From JANRIC01 sp033765345 (lineage in GTDB: Bacteria > Bacteroidota > Bacteroidia > Cytophagales > Microscillaceae), in NCBI GenBank assembly GCA_033765345.1, contig JANRIC010000170.1:1-49188 (forward strand): 49,188 nt of DNA. Direction: 5' to 3'. Below, piece by piece: positions 35,201 through 43,984 of this stretch. Made by a program: the position numbers and the translations under genes. Position 1 is the stretch's first letter; every line of letters begins with the position of its first letter. The notes below the pieces were generated by a model. The model searched no databases and had not been told where the DNA came from. It was given only the letters and a program-made list of their open reading frames with translations.

Positions 35201-36528
35201 GCCTGTACTTCGGAGCTGGCTCTATCGGCATCCGTAATGTTAGCTACAAGTGTAGATAAGTTATTGGTGCGGTTATCAGGGGCAGCCGCAAATGCAGGGT
35301 TGACAGCCAGATTTTGGTTATAAAGCCTTGCGTCATTCTCACCCAGGTCTGAAAAAGCCAGCACATTTCTTAGGTCTGTGGTATTGTTTACTCGATTGGT
35401 CACATATACGTCTAATCTTGTGATTTGTACCCCGGAGGTGATGGTGGGCAATGTACTCAAGGATTGTTCGTATCGGTCTCTGAAAAAATGAGCCAGGAAG
35501 AAATGTCGGTTATCTTCATAATCGGCTGCGGCTACTTCAAATTTGCGGCGTTGTGCCCCACCCTGGAGGTTGATTTGTTCGGACTGTGCTCTTTGGTTAG
35601 AGAAAATAGTTCGAACTTTGAGGTGTCCGAATTTGAGTTCGGTAGCTACTCCGAATAAGTTTTGCGCTCCTTGAATCAAAGAAGTACTCAATGGAAAACT
35701 TACATTTCCAAACTCAATCTTCTGAATAATGTCTTCTTCAAATCCGGTATAATCTAGTTTGAAATTATTCTCAAACTGAAAGCTCGCTTTGGTATCAAAA
35801 CTACCGGAGACCTGCATTTTTTCACCAACTTTACCGGTCAGAGATATATTGGCGTGCGGATCAAACAAGAAATTGGTATTTCTTTGCTGGCGAATCGGAA
35901 GTTGGGGATTAGCCACTTTTTGTCGTTGCACGGCAAAGTCGAGGTTAACAAAACCTGCGGGTTTGAATTCTACAAAATCGCCTCCAAAAATTCGGTTAAA
36001 GAATTTGCCCTCTACCGGAATCTTAGGAATCAGTAGTCGGTTGGATTGGGTAGCATTGCTATCGGTAGAAGCTCCAGTAAACTCGCGCCAGGTATTGAGT
36101 TTATCTTGTTCGCGACGAATGGCACTGTAATCTTCCAAGTCCAGTAGTGTTGGATTCCGGTAATACAGGTCGCCGATTTTTTCGTTGATCCGGTAATTGT
36201 ACCCAGCACTATCTCCGGGCAGAACCTCAATGTCAGTTTGGATGGTATTGGAAAGGTCAAAAAGTAAGGGTGAATTAAACTTTCCGGATGAAAACGGATC
36301 ACTGTAGCGGTCTTTGTGGCGATAATACGGAAACCGTGTCGGTTTATAAGGAGTATCAAGAGGTGCTACCAACAAGGTACTTCGGAGTGAATCTAGCGAA
36401 GCGGAGTCCGAATAGGATACTTGGAATGCTGTGTGTGTCTGAAAGGAATAGCTTCTGTGTAAGTTAGATATCCAGGGGCTAAATACAGCCGTAAGGACAG
36501 ATACGCCAAAGGTGAATAAATATTTCAA
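29278..36528 (-). CDS. sprA: SprA/Sov, type IX secretion outer-membrane translocon
   Basis: 2416 residues, the size of SprA from gliding Bacteroidota. A signal peptide opens the protein (start codon TTG at 36528). SprA is the 36-strand barrel that forms the T9SS exit channel. Recognisable blocks include NTNFLFDPHANISLTGKVGEKM and VSGSFDTKASFQFENNFKL near the N-terminus. LDYTGFEEDIIQKIEFGNVSFPL is the characteristic SprA_N stretch. Long barrel-like alternation covers the C-terminal half, ending FPRKTSTGGFQIRYNL. Its presence implies export of surface adhesins or gliding proteins with T9SS sorting signals. ruvA and maeB lie upstream, as in other members of the phylum. Confidence 0.96.
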   Translation of the reverse strand: MKYLFTFGVSVLTAVFSPWISNLHRSYSFQTHTAFQVSYSDSASLDSLRSTLLVAPLDTPYKPTRFPYYRHKDRYSDPFSSGKFNSPLLFDLSNTIQTDIEVLPGDSAGYNYRINEKIGDLYYRNPTLLDLEDYSAIRREQDKLNTWREFTGASTDSNATQSNRLLIPKIPVEGKFFNRIFGGDFVEFKPAGFVNLDFAVQRQKVANPQLPIRQQRNTNFLFDPHANISLTGKVGEKMQVSGSFDTKASFQFENNFKLDYTGFEEDIIQKIEFGNVSFPLSTSLIQGAQNLFGVATELKFGHLKVRTIFSNQRAQSEQINLQGGAQRRKFEVAAADYEDNRHFFLAHFFRDRYEQSLSTLPTITSGVQITRLDVYVTNRVNNTTDLRNVLAFSDLGENDARLYNQNLAVNPAFAAAPDNRTNNLSTLVANITDADRASSEVQALNVGFQNGSDFLVLRSARKLSSREYDFNDQLGYISLLTPLRNDEVLAVAYEYIFNGQTFQVGELSDDYNNRDINEIIRLKMLRPNSVRIDLPTWDLMMKNIYSLNANQVTQQNFLLRVIYKDDLTGIDNPNLQEGIRTKDKPLLQILKLDNLNQLNDPQPDGNFDFVEGITIDSRNGRIIFPVLEPFGSDLESQFDAVTETELINRYVFDLLYTNTKSDALQAADKNKFFLSGSFEANASTDVSLPGINISPGSVRVTAGNTPLVEGEQYTVDYSSGRVTITDQSVVNSGKEIKIDYEKADLFNFQTRRLFGTRFDYEINKDIIFGATFMNLSERPVITRNNIADEPVNNTMLGFDINYKSTSRFLTRLVDMLPLIQTKQESNITFTGEYAQLFPGAAPLSGQISYIDDFEGTRTAFNLGRSPQVSWKLGATPQLFPEASSQEQNYAYRRAKIAWYNVDNVFYRQGAGSLAPSTLDTDNHYIRQVSPQEIFPNRSRLTVQTNEIIFDVAFFPQERGPYNYTPNLTTEGLLPNPEQNFGAISRAITSDIDFDNANVEYVEFWMLDPFIQGENGRVLDGRVNRNNTTGGDLYINLGNVSEDVIPDGNHAFENGLDPGGDTTTATRNTWGLVTKQQYLTNAFDNAANARENQDVGLDGLNNESERTFEEFSTFLNNVNNQVTNPTARDAILNDPSGDDFTYYLDYPDNIEILERYKTFNGFENNSPVGSTGAGFAAASNNNPDNEDLNIDNTISDQEGYYQYRVPLRPGELNVGQGYIINSITTSNNVTDEEVTWYLFRIPIREFDNKIGNIDGFKSIRFLRLFMTNFREPVVLRFAQFQIVANQWRTFQGNLNDRSFGLPPEPSDAEFNVSTVNIEENSASDGESIPYTLPPGSIRDRDVTTINNQLLNEQSMRFDVVNLRDKDARAVFRNYNLDFLSYKRLRMFIHADAVNIDINTAESNQVTAFVRLGTDFTDNYYEVEVPLQMTRAGAISEELIWPSANEIDIAFSDLTGAKVERNRQGRSVVIPFQQFVGKYRVTVVGNPDLSAVQIVMIGVRNPDLDQFADLDPNLPALEDRLPKSFRVWVNELRISDFDQTAGWAGLARANIQLADVANITASLRYTTFGFGQLNQKISERARETTIEYDIAAGIALDKFLPKELGLKIPFFVSVEKSRIIPRFNPLNPDITLSDALQGLNKEEESEYRKLVEDIRIRKSFNFTNVQKVRTNPNAKVNIWDIENFSFTYAYSLERNSNSITADYLSTQQRLSAAYTFSRDREPIVPFKNVKFLDSPYLALIKDFNFNLIPNQFSIRGDLDRSFIRTTYRSADLVTSSAPLFQKRFLFNRAYNLQWNLSNSLTFSYNAIANAVIDEPLGELDTEAKRDSVLNNLKRFGRLKNYNQQLSFTYQIPIDKFPLTDWISANASFGTTFQWTAGAVSPTPGGLGQADTLGHVINNARDRGLQSTLDFTKLYKKSKFLNKILTPPRTSNNQKQNTQPKTEEPKDSTKTKSRLGDSKLLQALVRPLLMLQRITGTYTINEQTIFPGFTPTPRFLGLEDGFGAPGYGFALFGSQNPDIKRQAIEGNWVAPSSFQNRPFSQAISQNLTITADLEPLKDFKIQLDASITRQVNYQELFRANEVTGIIETQNPVRSGSYAISTISFLTAFKGDANFDQFVKNRDILLARLRQLDPNPSDTIDYGINSQDILIPAFLAAYTGKDASLIGLSPFPKTPLPNWRIDYTGLSKIKLFKDIFSSVNITHSYASNYSVSNYRTSLEYGADVVGIDGDERDFIPATLTNQQGELIPVYVISQVTISERFSPLLGINVRTKANLTFRLDYNKERDLALNLSNAQVTEINNESFVLSVGYTKANIKLPFRSNGKDVILKNDVDFRLDVTIRDTNQEQKFLPRQDGVETGTPPPTGGNTNVQVRPVISYVVNQQLNIQFYFETNVNTPKVSSSFPRKTSTGGFQIRYNLTQ

Positions 36529-36602
36529 GGTTTTTAAAATTTGGTTCTAGCAAAAATTGTCAGATTGAATTTTAAGTAATTTTGTGCTATAGGCGTATAA
36601 TT

Positions 36603-37205
36603 TTAGATTTTAAGGGCTAATTTAATCAATTCTTCTACAGGTAAATCTTGCCCTTTTTGTTTAATAACGGCATCTATGTTTTTTTCAGCAGTTTGCTTAT
36701 TAATTCCTAGGGCAATGAGTGCCAAGACGGCCTCTTCCTGTGCTTTTAGAGAAGAGGTTCTCTTTTCTTTTCCTGCGTGTAGGTTTTCCCACAATACGGG
36801 GTCATCTTTCCCGACTTTATCTTTGAGATCCAAAATAATGCGTTGGGCAGTTTTTAGTCCAATTCCTTTCACACTCTGAATCGTTTTGACATCTTCCCGG
36901 AGAATGGCTTGGGTGATTTCCTGGGTACTGAGTGATGAAAGAATAATCAAAGCAGTATTGGCACCCACTCCGGATACCCCAATTAAATCCAGGAACATCT
37001 TTTTTTCTAAAAGATCATAAAAACCATACAGTGTATGGGCATCTTCCCGGATGTGTAAATGTGTATAAATTTTACACGTTGGCTGATCACCTATGGCACT
37101 GGATGTATTCAAAGAGACTTTAATATGATAACCTATGCCTCCCACATCAATGATCAGGAAGGTAGCTTCTTTTTGCACCAAGTTTCCGTGTACATAGGCT
37201 ATCAT
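36603..37205 (-). CDS. ruvA: Holliday junction branch migration complex subunit RuvA
   Basis: 200 residues, normal length. The N-terminal OB fold has YVHGNLVQKEATFLIIDVGGIGYHI and THLHIREDAHTLYGFYD. The two helix-hairpin-helix motifs are FLDLIGVSGVGANTALIILS and QSVKGIGLKTAQRIILDLKDK. The C-terminal helix bundle ends in LPVEELIKLALKI and contacts RuvB. RuvA tetramers bind four-way junctions and direct RuvB during recombination repair. It is 74 bp upstream of sprA on the same strand. Confidence 0.97.
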   Translation of the reverse strand: MIAYVHGNLVQKEATFLIIDVGGIGYHIKVSLNTSSAIGDQPTCKIYTHLHIREDAHTLYGFYDLLEKKMFLDLIGVSGVGANTALIILSSLSTQEITQAILREDVKTIQSVKGIGLKTAQRIILDLKDKVGKDDPVLWENLHAGKEKRTSSLKAQEEAVLALIALGINKQTAEKNIDAVIKQKGQDLPVEELIKLALKI

Positions 37206-37398
37206 ACAATATTTTTTATTTAAACAGGACTATTCTCTGGTTAGAAAAAGGAGAACAGAACCTTAGAGATAAAATTTTTTATCCTTAAATAATCGTTTAT
37301 TCTGGTTGATACGCCAGCAAATAGCCAAGCGAAGCTTTAGGCATCGCAAAATTATCGCTTTTAGGCTACAATCCCAAAAAACCATCCTGCTAATTTAA

Positions 37399-39669
37399 TC
37401 AGGATTGTAATTGTCCCTGATTTTGTGCGTGTACCACTGCAATCGCTACCATACTTACAATCTCCCGGACGGAGCTTCCCAGTTGTAAGATATGCACTGG
37501 TTTGTTCATTCCTAGCAATACCGGGCCTATGGTTTCGGATACGCCCAACTCCTGTAAGAGTTTATAGGCAATATTTCCTGAAGCCAAATCTGGGAAAATC
37601 AAGGTGTTCGGACCTTTTTCGGCAAGTGCACTAAAGGGATAATTATCCTGAAGTAATTCCTGATTGAGTGCCACATTAGCCTGGATTTCGCCGTCAATGA
37701 TAAGATTAGGGAATTTTTCTTTGGCTTTTTCTACGGCAAGGCTTGTTTTTTCGGGTACTGCTCCGCGGCTTGATCCAAAATTAGAGTAAGACAAAACAGC
37801 CACTCTGGGTTCAAAACCAAAAGACCGTACACTCTCCTGTGTCAGCCCAATGATATTGACCAAGTCATCTACTGTCGGATTGGCATTGACAGTTGTATCG
37901 GCAAAAAACAAGGTTCTTTGGCTGGAGATAATTACATACATCCCTGCCACCAATTGTGTTTCGGGGCGAGCACCGATGATTTGTAATGCGGGTCGGATCA
38001 CTTTGGGGTAGTTTTTGGTAAGTCCTGAAATGAAGGCATCTGCTTGGCCGTACTCGAGCATCATGGCACCAAAATAATTGCGATCGCCCATCAATTTACG
38101 TGCTTCGTAGAGGGTTAATCCTTTTCTTTTTCTTTTGTCGTACAGTATCTGGGCATATTCCAGGCTCAGGTCTTGTTCTTCGTGTGGGTCGATGATGTTG
38201 CAATTGCTTAAATCCAGCTTATTTTCTTCCATAAGTCGGAGGATTTTTTCTTTATTGCCCAAGAGTACGGGCGTGGCAATTCCTTCATCGCAAACCACCT
38301 GAGCGGCTTTCAGGATTTTAATGTTATCAGCTTCTCCGAATATAATTTTTTTAGGGTCTTTTTTGGCAGTTTGGATCATGCGCGAGGCTAGTTTGGTATC
38401 CAGACCCACGCGTTCGCGAAGCAGAACTTGATAGCGATCCCAATCCTCAATAGGATATTTGGCTACTCCTGAATCCATGGCAGCTTTGGCAACAGCTGGA
38501 GAAATCGTAGTAATTAGGCGAGGATCAAGGGGCTTGGGGATAAAATACGATCTACCAAAAACCAATGCGTGATTTCCATACGCTTTATTCACCATATCAG
38601 GTACTGGTTCTTTGGCTAGGTCGGCAATCGCCTTCACGGCGGCCAGTTTCATCGCTTCATTAATACCAGTAGCTCTTACATCCAACGCACCTCTGAAGAT
38701 ATAGGGAAACCCCAACACATTATTGACCTGATTGGGATGGTCCGAACGGCCGGTAGCCATGATCAAATCAGATCGGGTAGACATGGCTAGATCATAAGCA
38801 ATTTCAGGGTTAGGGTTAGCCAGTGCAAACACGATCGGGTTGGCTGCCATACTTTGAATCATTTCGGGCGTAAGTACATCCGAAGTAGATAAACCTAAAA
38901 ACATATCTGCTCCATTCATGGCTTGTTCTAGTGTGTAGACTTCACGTTCGGTAGCGAATTCGGCTTTGCTTGGGTCAAGACTTTCTCGGTCATTACGGAT
39001 AACCCCCTTGCTATCAAGCATCACGATATTTTCTTTTTTTACACCGAGTGAAAGATACAGGTGTGCACAGGCAATGGCAGAAGCTCCAGCGCCATTGACC
39101 ACCAGTTGGATTTCGTCAATTTTTTTATGCACGAGTTCCAGGGCATTAAGTAGCCCTGCGGCGGATATAATCGCAGTACCGTGCTGATCATCGTGCATTA
39201 CGGGGATATGCATTTCCTTGCGAAGCGTTTGCTCAATGATGAAAGACTCCGGTGCTTTGATGTCTTCTAGGTTGATGCCTCCGAAGGTGGGTTCAAGAGA
39301 TTTGACAATTTTGATAAATTCATACGGGTCTTCACAATCAATCTCAATATCAAATACATCAATGCCTGCAAATTTCTTAAACAGTACACCTTTGCCTTCC
39401 ATGACAGGTTTGGAAGCCTCTGGGCCGATGTTGCCAAGCCCGAGTACGGCAGTACCGTTGGAAATAACGGCAACCAAGTTGCCTTTTGCCGTATATTTAT
39501 AAACGGCTTCTTTGTCTTCGGCAATTTCCTTACAAGGCTCTGCTACTCCGGGAGAGTAGGCCAATGCCAGGTCCATTTGCGTACTGAGAGCCTTTGTGGG
39601 CACTACTTCAATTTTGCCCGGTTTGCCCTGGGTGTGATAATTGAGGGCATCTTCTTTACGAACTTTCAT
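37399..39669 (-). CDS. maeB: NADP-dependent malic enzyme with C-terminal phosphotransacetylase-like domain
   Basis: 756 residues, the full MaeB two-domain size. The N-terminal malic enzyme domain has ALAYSPGVAEPCKEI, AVISNGTAVLGLGNIGP, the metal site INLEDIKAPESF and the NAD(P) fold LVVNGAGASAIACAHLYLSLG. The C-terminal half (about 430-756) is phosphotransacetylase-like, with TPVLLGNKEKILRLM and PVLLGMNKPVHILQLGSSVREIV, and is usually regulatory, binding acetyl-CoA. It decarboxylates malate to pyruvate and yields NADPH. It is 193 bp upstream of ruvA, in a conserved neighbourhood. Confidence 0.96.
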   Translation of the reverse strand: MKVRKEDALNYHTQGKPGKIEVVPTKALSTQMDLALAYSPGVAEPCKEIAEDKEAVYKYTAKGNLVAVISNGTAVLGLGNIGPEASKPVMEGKGVLFKKFAGIDVFDIEIDCEDPYEFIKIVKSLEPTFGGINLEDIKAPESFIIEQTLRKEMHIPVMHDDQHGTAIISAAGLLNALELVHKKIDEIQLVVNGAGASAIACAHLYLSLGVKKENIVMLDSKGVIRNDRESLDPSKAEFATEREVYTLEQAMNGADMFLGLSTSDVLTPEMIQSMAANPIVFALANPNPEIAYDLAMSTRSDLIMATGRSDHPNQVNNVLGFPYIFRGALDVRATGINEAMKLAAVKAIADLAKEPVPDMVNKAYGNHALVFGRSYFIPKPLDPRLITTISPAVAKAAMDSGVAKYPIEDWDRYQVLLRERVGLDTKLASRMIQTAKKDPKKIIFGEADNIKILKAAQVVCDEGIATPVLLGNKEKILRLMEENKLDLSNCNIIDPHEEQDLSLEYAQILYDKRKRKGLTLYEARKLMGDRNYFGAMMLEYGQADAFISGLTKNYPKVIRPALQIIGARPETQLVAGMYVIISSQRTLFFADTTVNANPTVDDLVNIIGLTQESVRSFGFEPRVAVLSYSNFGSSRGAVPEKTSLAVEKAKEKFPNLIIDGEIQANVALNQELLQDNYPFSALAEKGPNTLIFPDLASGNIAYKLLQELGVSETIGPVLLGMNKPVHILQLGSSVREIVSMVAIAVVHAQNQGQLQS

Positions 39670-39825
39670 GTTTTGTTTTAGGTATTTTTAGGCGAATCAT
39701 AGATTTAGGTAAAAAAAGGGGGTAGTTTGTAACAAGTCATGCTATGAGTTTAGGCAAGTAGTCTGTGAAAACACACGGCAGTCTGTCATTTGAGCATTAC
39801 ATTTTTACACTACCCAAAAAGGCAA

Positions 39826-40935
39826 TTACAGTTTAAATGAGTACAAAATGGACTCCATTTCAAACATTTCGCGGCGTTGCTTCTCATTGGGAGCGTAAAT
39901 AAAGCCCTCAATGTAATAAAAACGCCCTTTTTTATCATCTACAAAGGCATATCCCAGGAAGGGGCCTCCCCGTGTATTGTTTTTGGTTTTCCACAAGCCC
40001 CTTACCTCTTTGGCATAATGATTATCAATATTGACATTTCTACTGACGATAGGAACAAAATCATCCTGGGTACTCATATAAGAATCTTTACGAGTGGTAT
40101 CAGGGTCTTTCATATACTTATAGCCGAAGTAATTCCTCCAGTTTACCAAAGATGAATCTTGGAACATATCCTGAGAGCTGTAATTGCCGTAGGTAATCAA
40201 AATACTACGGTCATAGGGTTTACCCATACGACGCAGCCACACAAAGTTTGAATCTGTTTTAGCTACTTCATACCCTGATGGAATTCTCATACGCAGTCCT
40301 GTTTCTTTATAGACCAATTGGCTGAGTTCTTTCTGTTCGCTGGCTCCGGCACTGAGGAGGCGTTTGAGTATTCTGGCTCTTTCGGCTTTATAAAAATATT
40401 CTTTCAGGTTATCTCTGTTTTTCAGGATATTTTCAGCTACTTCCGCATTGTTTTTCCCAAACAAATACAGTCCTTTTTGCCCCAGGGCAAATTCATCTGA
40501 TTTACCGATCATAAATAAGTCTGGGTTTTGGCGGATTTTATTCAGGGTTTCTTTGGTAAAATAGGCTTTCATGCGTCTGCCCGTAGCCGTATTGTCGTTG
40601 AGTACTGTAATGAGTATCACATTATGATGTATTTTTAGAAAACGGGTAAAGTCTGTGGGTGTGATTTGTAGTAGTTTGAAATCCAACTCTTCGCGGGGCA
40701 AACCTGGGAGCGGACTCATAAAAACATCTCTGAGTGCATTGCCGATGCTACCGTTCCATTTGGTAGAATCTGTCACAACAATTACTTCTAAAACACCTCC
40801 CCGGCTTGAGAATTTAATTTCTTTGGCATTTTGTGCGTTTTCATCACAGCCTTGTAAGAAAGGTAAAAGTCCTGTAAGGAGGACTAAGAACAAAATATTT
40901 TTTCCAAAAGAGTAATTTTTTTTAGTATGTCTCAT
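39826..40935 (-). CDS. DUF4837 family lipoprotein
   Basis: 369 residues. The N-terminal signal (FLVLLTGLLPFLQGC) ends in a lipobox Cys at about residue 30. The mature part carries the DUF4837 pattern: RGGVLEVIVVTDSTKWNGSIGNALRDVF, PLPGLPREELDFKLLQI and YFYKAERARI. It is a Bacteroidota-specific envelope protein with unknown function. It lies 139 bp downstream of the transglycosylase gene, beyond a terminator hairpin, and upstream of maeB on the same strand. Confidence 0.82.
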   Translation of the reverse strand: MRHTKKNYSFGKNILFLVLLTGLLPFLQGCDENAQNAKEIKFSSRGGVLEVIVVTDSTKWNGSIGNALRDVFMSPLPGLPREELDFKLLQITPTDFTRFLKIHHNVILITVLNDNTATGRRMKAYFTKETLNKIRQNPDLFMIGKSDEFALGQKGLYLFGKNNAEVAENILKNRDNLKEYFYKAERARILKRLLSAGASEQKELSQLVYKETGLRMRIPSGYEVAKTDSNFVWLRRMGKPYDRSILITYGNYSSQDMFQDSSLVNWRNYFGYKYMKDPDTTRKDSYMSTQDDFVPIVSRNVNIDNHYAKEVRGLWKTKNNTRGGPFLGYAFVDDKKGRFYYIEGFIYAPNEKQRREMFEMESILYSFKL

Positions 40936-41008
40936 AAGTATCGATCAATGGTTATTGGATACGAACAAATAAAACCAAATATAATGAAAAAATAAGCGTT
41001 TGCCTGAA

Positions 41009-41048
41009 AAAATTTACCCTGTTAGTTTTTTGAATAACTAACAGGGCA
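41009..41048 (-). terminator. Terminator after the lytic transglycosylase gene
   Basis: CCCTGTTAGTT (41017-41027) pairs perfectly with AACTAACAGGG (41036-41046). On the minus strand the stem is followed by TAAATTTTTTC. Confidence 0.75.
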
Positions 41049-41074
41049 ACTTTTGTGAGGCAATAAAGCTCAAT

Positions 41075-42436
41075 TTATTTATCTTCGGGTGTTTTATCCT
41101 TAGAATCATTCGTGTTTTTTAACTGCCCTACACTCTCGATTTTCTCCACTGAGATGCTATCTTTTTTGGGTTCTTGTGTGAGCGCTGGAGCAGCTTCTGT
41201 ATTTTGGCTGGAAGGAATCCAAACCTCTAATTGTTGATTGGGGTGAATCATGTGATTGGTCAATCGATTCCAAACACATAAGTTGGCCACACTGACATTG
41301 TATTTGAGGGCAATGTATGCCAGGGATTGTCCGTATTCCACTTTGTGATAGATCTTGCTACGTCCTTCTATAGAAGTCACGTGGATTTGTTTTCCGGCGG
41401 TATAGTCTATTTCACGGCGGCTGGCAGATGCACAAGCTCTGAGAATGGCAGATCGATTTGTCTGTACATATTCCTTTTTTTCAGCTGGGAAGCGAAGCGG
41501 ATAATTTTTCTTATACGCTGGAATGGCGTTTTTCTTTAGGTGTGGATTGAGTAACTCCATGTGCTCTTGTGACACATCAATTTGCTTGGCAAATTCCTGA
41601 ATATTTAAAAACTGGCTTACTAAAATAGTATCGGAAGGGATAAAAGTCTGTGGGGTTTGGGGGTAAATAAAATGATCTTTGGCATAATTCATTGTATAAC
41701 AGGCTGCTATAAATGCTGGTACGTAACCGCGGGTTTCCTGGGGCAAAAATTTGTAGATTGTCCAGAAATTAGCTCCTTTACCGCCAGCTTTTTGTACTGC
41801 CCAATTGACCCGTCCTGGGCCGCAATTGTAGGCTGCCAGTGCAAGTTGCCAATCGCCGTGATATTTGTATAAGAATTTGAGGTAACGACAAGCTGCATCA
41901 GTAGATTTGTAAATATCCATACGTTCATCAATAAACCAGTCTTGCTCTAGCCCGTACGCTTTGCCTGTGGAAGGGATAAATTGCCAAAGCCCAACTGCGG
42001 CAGCCCAGGATTGCGCTTTGGGAATCAGGGCAGACTCGACGATAGAGAGGTATTTGAGTTCATCAGGCATATTGTGCCTTTTGAGTGCTTCTTCAAAAAT
42101 GGGGAAATAAAACGAGCTTCTTTCCAGAATTCTTTGGGTATACGCTCTGTCCCTTACTGTGTAATATTTGATCCATTTATATACGTCGTCGTGGAAGGTC
42201 ATTTGGATACCACCTTGAATACAGGCTAGCCGATCTTTGACCAGATCGGGGTAAAGTTGTGGAATATATCCCTGGAGGAGTACTGTATCTGAAGATATAG
42301 GAAGAATAGGGTTAGGAGTACCTTCCAGTTCTAGGGAATCGTGGGGATGGTATGCAAAGGCAGGTGTATAACAAGGGCCTAAAGCTAATACTGCAATAAT
42401 TCCTAAAACGAGTTTTGTTTTTGAGAAAGAAACCAT
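41075..42436 (-). CDS. MltD-like membrane-bound lytic murein transglycosylase with LysM
   Basis: 453 residues with a signal peptide (ending near AFA, residue 28). The SLT domain spans about 120-265. It has ELKYLSIVESALIPKAQS with catalytic Glu134, then AVGLWQFIPSTGKAYGL and LALAAYNCGPGRVNWA, and ends with TRGYVPAFIAACY. A LysM peptidoglycan-binding module follows near 358-402 (KVEYGQSLAYIALKYNVSV). The C-terminal 45 residues are charged and low-complexity. It cleaves glycan strands to 1,6-anhydromuropeptides. It lies 93 bp downstream of gatA on the same strand. Confidence 0.92.
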   Translation of the reverse strand: MVSFSKTKLVLGIIAVLALGPCYTPAFAYHPHDSLELEGTPNPILPISSDTVLLQGYIPQLYPDLVKDRLACIQGGIQMTFHDDVYKWIKYYTVRDRAYTQRILERSSFYFPIFEEALKRHNMPDELKYLSIVESALIPKAQSWAAAVGLWQFIPSTGKAYGLEQDWFIDERMDIYKSTDAACRYLKFLYKYHGDWQLALAAYNCGPGRVNWAVQKAGGKGANFWTIYKFLPQETRGYVPAFIAACYTMNYAKDHFIYPQTPQTFIPSDTILVSQFLNIQEFAKQIDVSQEHMELLNPHLKKNAIPAYKKNYPLRFPAEKKEYVQTNRSAILRACASASRREIDYTAGKQIHVTSIEGRSKIYHKVEYGQSLAYIALKYNVSVANLCVWNRLTNHMIHPNQQLEVWIPSSQNTEAAPALTQEPKKDSISVEKIESVGQLKNTNDSKDKTPEDK

Positions 42437-42529
42437 AGAAAATAAAGTTTAATTCATAATATTTCACCTGTAAGATAAGGCTTTGATTTGAATATCTTTG
42501 GTGAACCCGTGCGCTAATATAAACAGATT

Positions 42530-43975
42530 TTATTTATTCTCAAGTAAATAATTAGAAAAAGCTAATAATTCTGCTTCTTTAAATATCCCTGTCATAATTT
42601 GAAATCCGATTGGCATCCCTGCTTTATCTTTACCAATGGGTACCGAAATCGCCGGAATACCCACCACATTGGCTTGGACGGTATACAAGTCCTCGAGATA
42701 CATTTGAACCGGGTCCTGGGCGTGCGCTCCGATTTTAAAAGCCGTAGTCGGAGTAGTAGGCATGACAATAAAATCATTGTCATTCAGGATTTTATCGGTT
42801 TCATCTTTGAGCAACCTGCGAATTTTCTGGGCTTTGGTATAATAAGCGTCGTAATAATCGGCACTTAGCACAAAGGTTCCCAGTAGGATTCTTCTTTTGA
42901 CTTCTGCCCCAAAGCCTTCGCTTCGTGACTTTTTGTACATCTCTATCAGTTGATTGACTGACTTATTAGCATGTGTATTTTGCTTTGCACGAAAACCATA
43001 CCGAACTCCATCATAGCGTGCCAAATTAGAGCTAGCCTCTGCTGTAGTCAAGATGTAATATACTGGTAGAATATAGTTTAATAAGGGGATATGAATAGAT
43101 TTTATTTCGTGACCCTGCGTCCGAAGCCAGTCCAACTGTTCAAAAAAAAGTTCTTTTACTTCGGGTTGTAGTTTATCCGAATTGACAGTTTCCTCGATAT
43201 AAACGATTTTGGATTTGCGGTCAAAATCAAGCATTTGGCTATACCGAGGCACTTCTGTGGAGGATACGGTACTATCGTATTCATCGGCACCAGCCATAAT
43301 CTCCAAACAAAGCGCAATATCTTCGATGTTTTTGGCTAAAATTCCTACACAGTCGAAAGAAGAAGCATAAGCCGCCAATCCATGGCGTGAAATTCTTGAG
43401 TAGCTTGGTTTTAAGCCCTTTATACCACAAAATGCAGCAGGCTGGCGCACCGAACCACCCGTATCCGAACCTATGGAAATGAGGCACATATCCGCCTGGA
43501 CTGCCACTGCGGAGCCACCAGATGAGCCGCCGGGTACTAGTTCAGGATCAAGGGCATTGCGAACCGGTCCGAAAGATGAATTTTCACAGGAAGAACCCAT
43601 CGCAAATTCATCGCAATTTTGGCGACCAATGATGATGGCATCTTCCTCCAAAAGGCGTTGAATGGCAGTAGCAGTAAATTGGGATCGGAAGCCGTCAAGA
43701 ATTTGACTGGCACATTGCAAAGGGTGGTCGGCATAGCAGAATACATCCTTGATACCAATGACTGCACCTGCGAGGCGGCCGGCTGATCCTGCTTGGATTT
43801 TTTGGTCGATTTGCTCGGCTCTTTGAAGTGCATCCTGGGCATAGACCTCCAAAAAAGCCCCTAAATGACGGTTTGATTCAATATTTTGGAGATAATAAAC
43901 AACCAAATCTCTACAGGAGGTTTGTCCGGCAGAAATTTGGTTTTTTATTTCTCGCAGAGAAGAGAAAGCTTTCAA
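42530..43975 (-). CDS. gatA: Asp/Glu-tRNA(Asn/Gln) amidotransferase subunit A
   Basis: 481 residues, normal length. The amidase signature is complete: Lys76 (IGIKDVF), Ser151 in VPGGSSGGSAVAVQ and nucleophile Ser175 in GSDTGGSVRQPAAF. With GatB and GatC it amidates misacylated Glu-tRNA(Gln) or Asp-tRNA(Asn). gatB and gatC are not in the window. The start is a TTG at 43975, 9 bp after the tatA stop, so the two genes are cotranscribed. Confidence 0.96.
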   Translation of the reverse strand: MKAFSSLREIKNQISAGQTSCRDLVVYYLQNIESNRHLGAFLEVYAQDALQRAEQIDQKIQAGSAGRLAGAVIGIKDVFCYADHPLQCASQILDGFRSQFTATAIQRLLEEDAIIIGRQNCDEFAMGSSCENSSFGPVRNALDPELVPGGSSGGSAVAVQADMCLISIGSDTGGSVRQPAAFCGIKGLKPSYSRISRHGLAAYASSFDCVGILAKNIEDIALCLEIMAGADEYDSTVSSTEVPRYSQMLDFDRKSKIVYIEETVNSDKLQPEVKELFFEQLDWLRTQGHEIKSIHIPLLNYILPVYYILTTAEASSNLARYDGVRYGFRAKQNTHANKSVNQLIEMYKKSRSEGFGAEVKRRILLGTFVLSADYYDAYYTKAQKIRRLLKDETDKILNDNDFIVMPTTPTTAFKIGAHAQDPVQMYLEDLYTVQANVVGIPAISVPIGKDKAGMPIGFQIMTGIFKEAELLAFSNYLLENK

Positions 43976-43984
43976 AACTTATGC

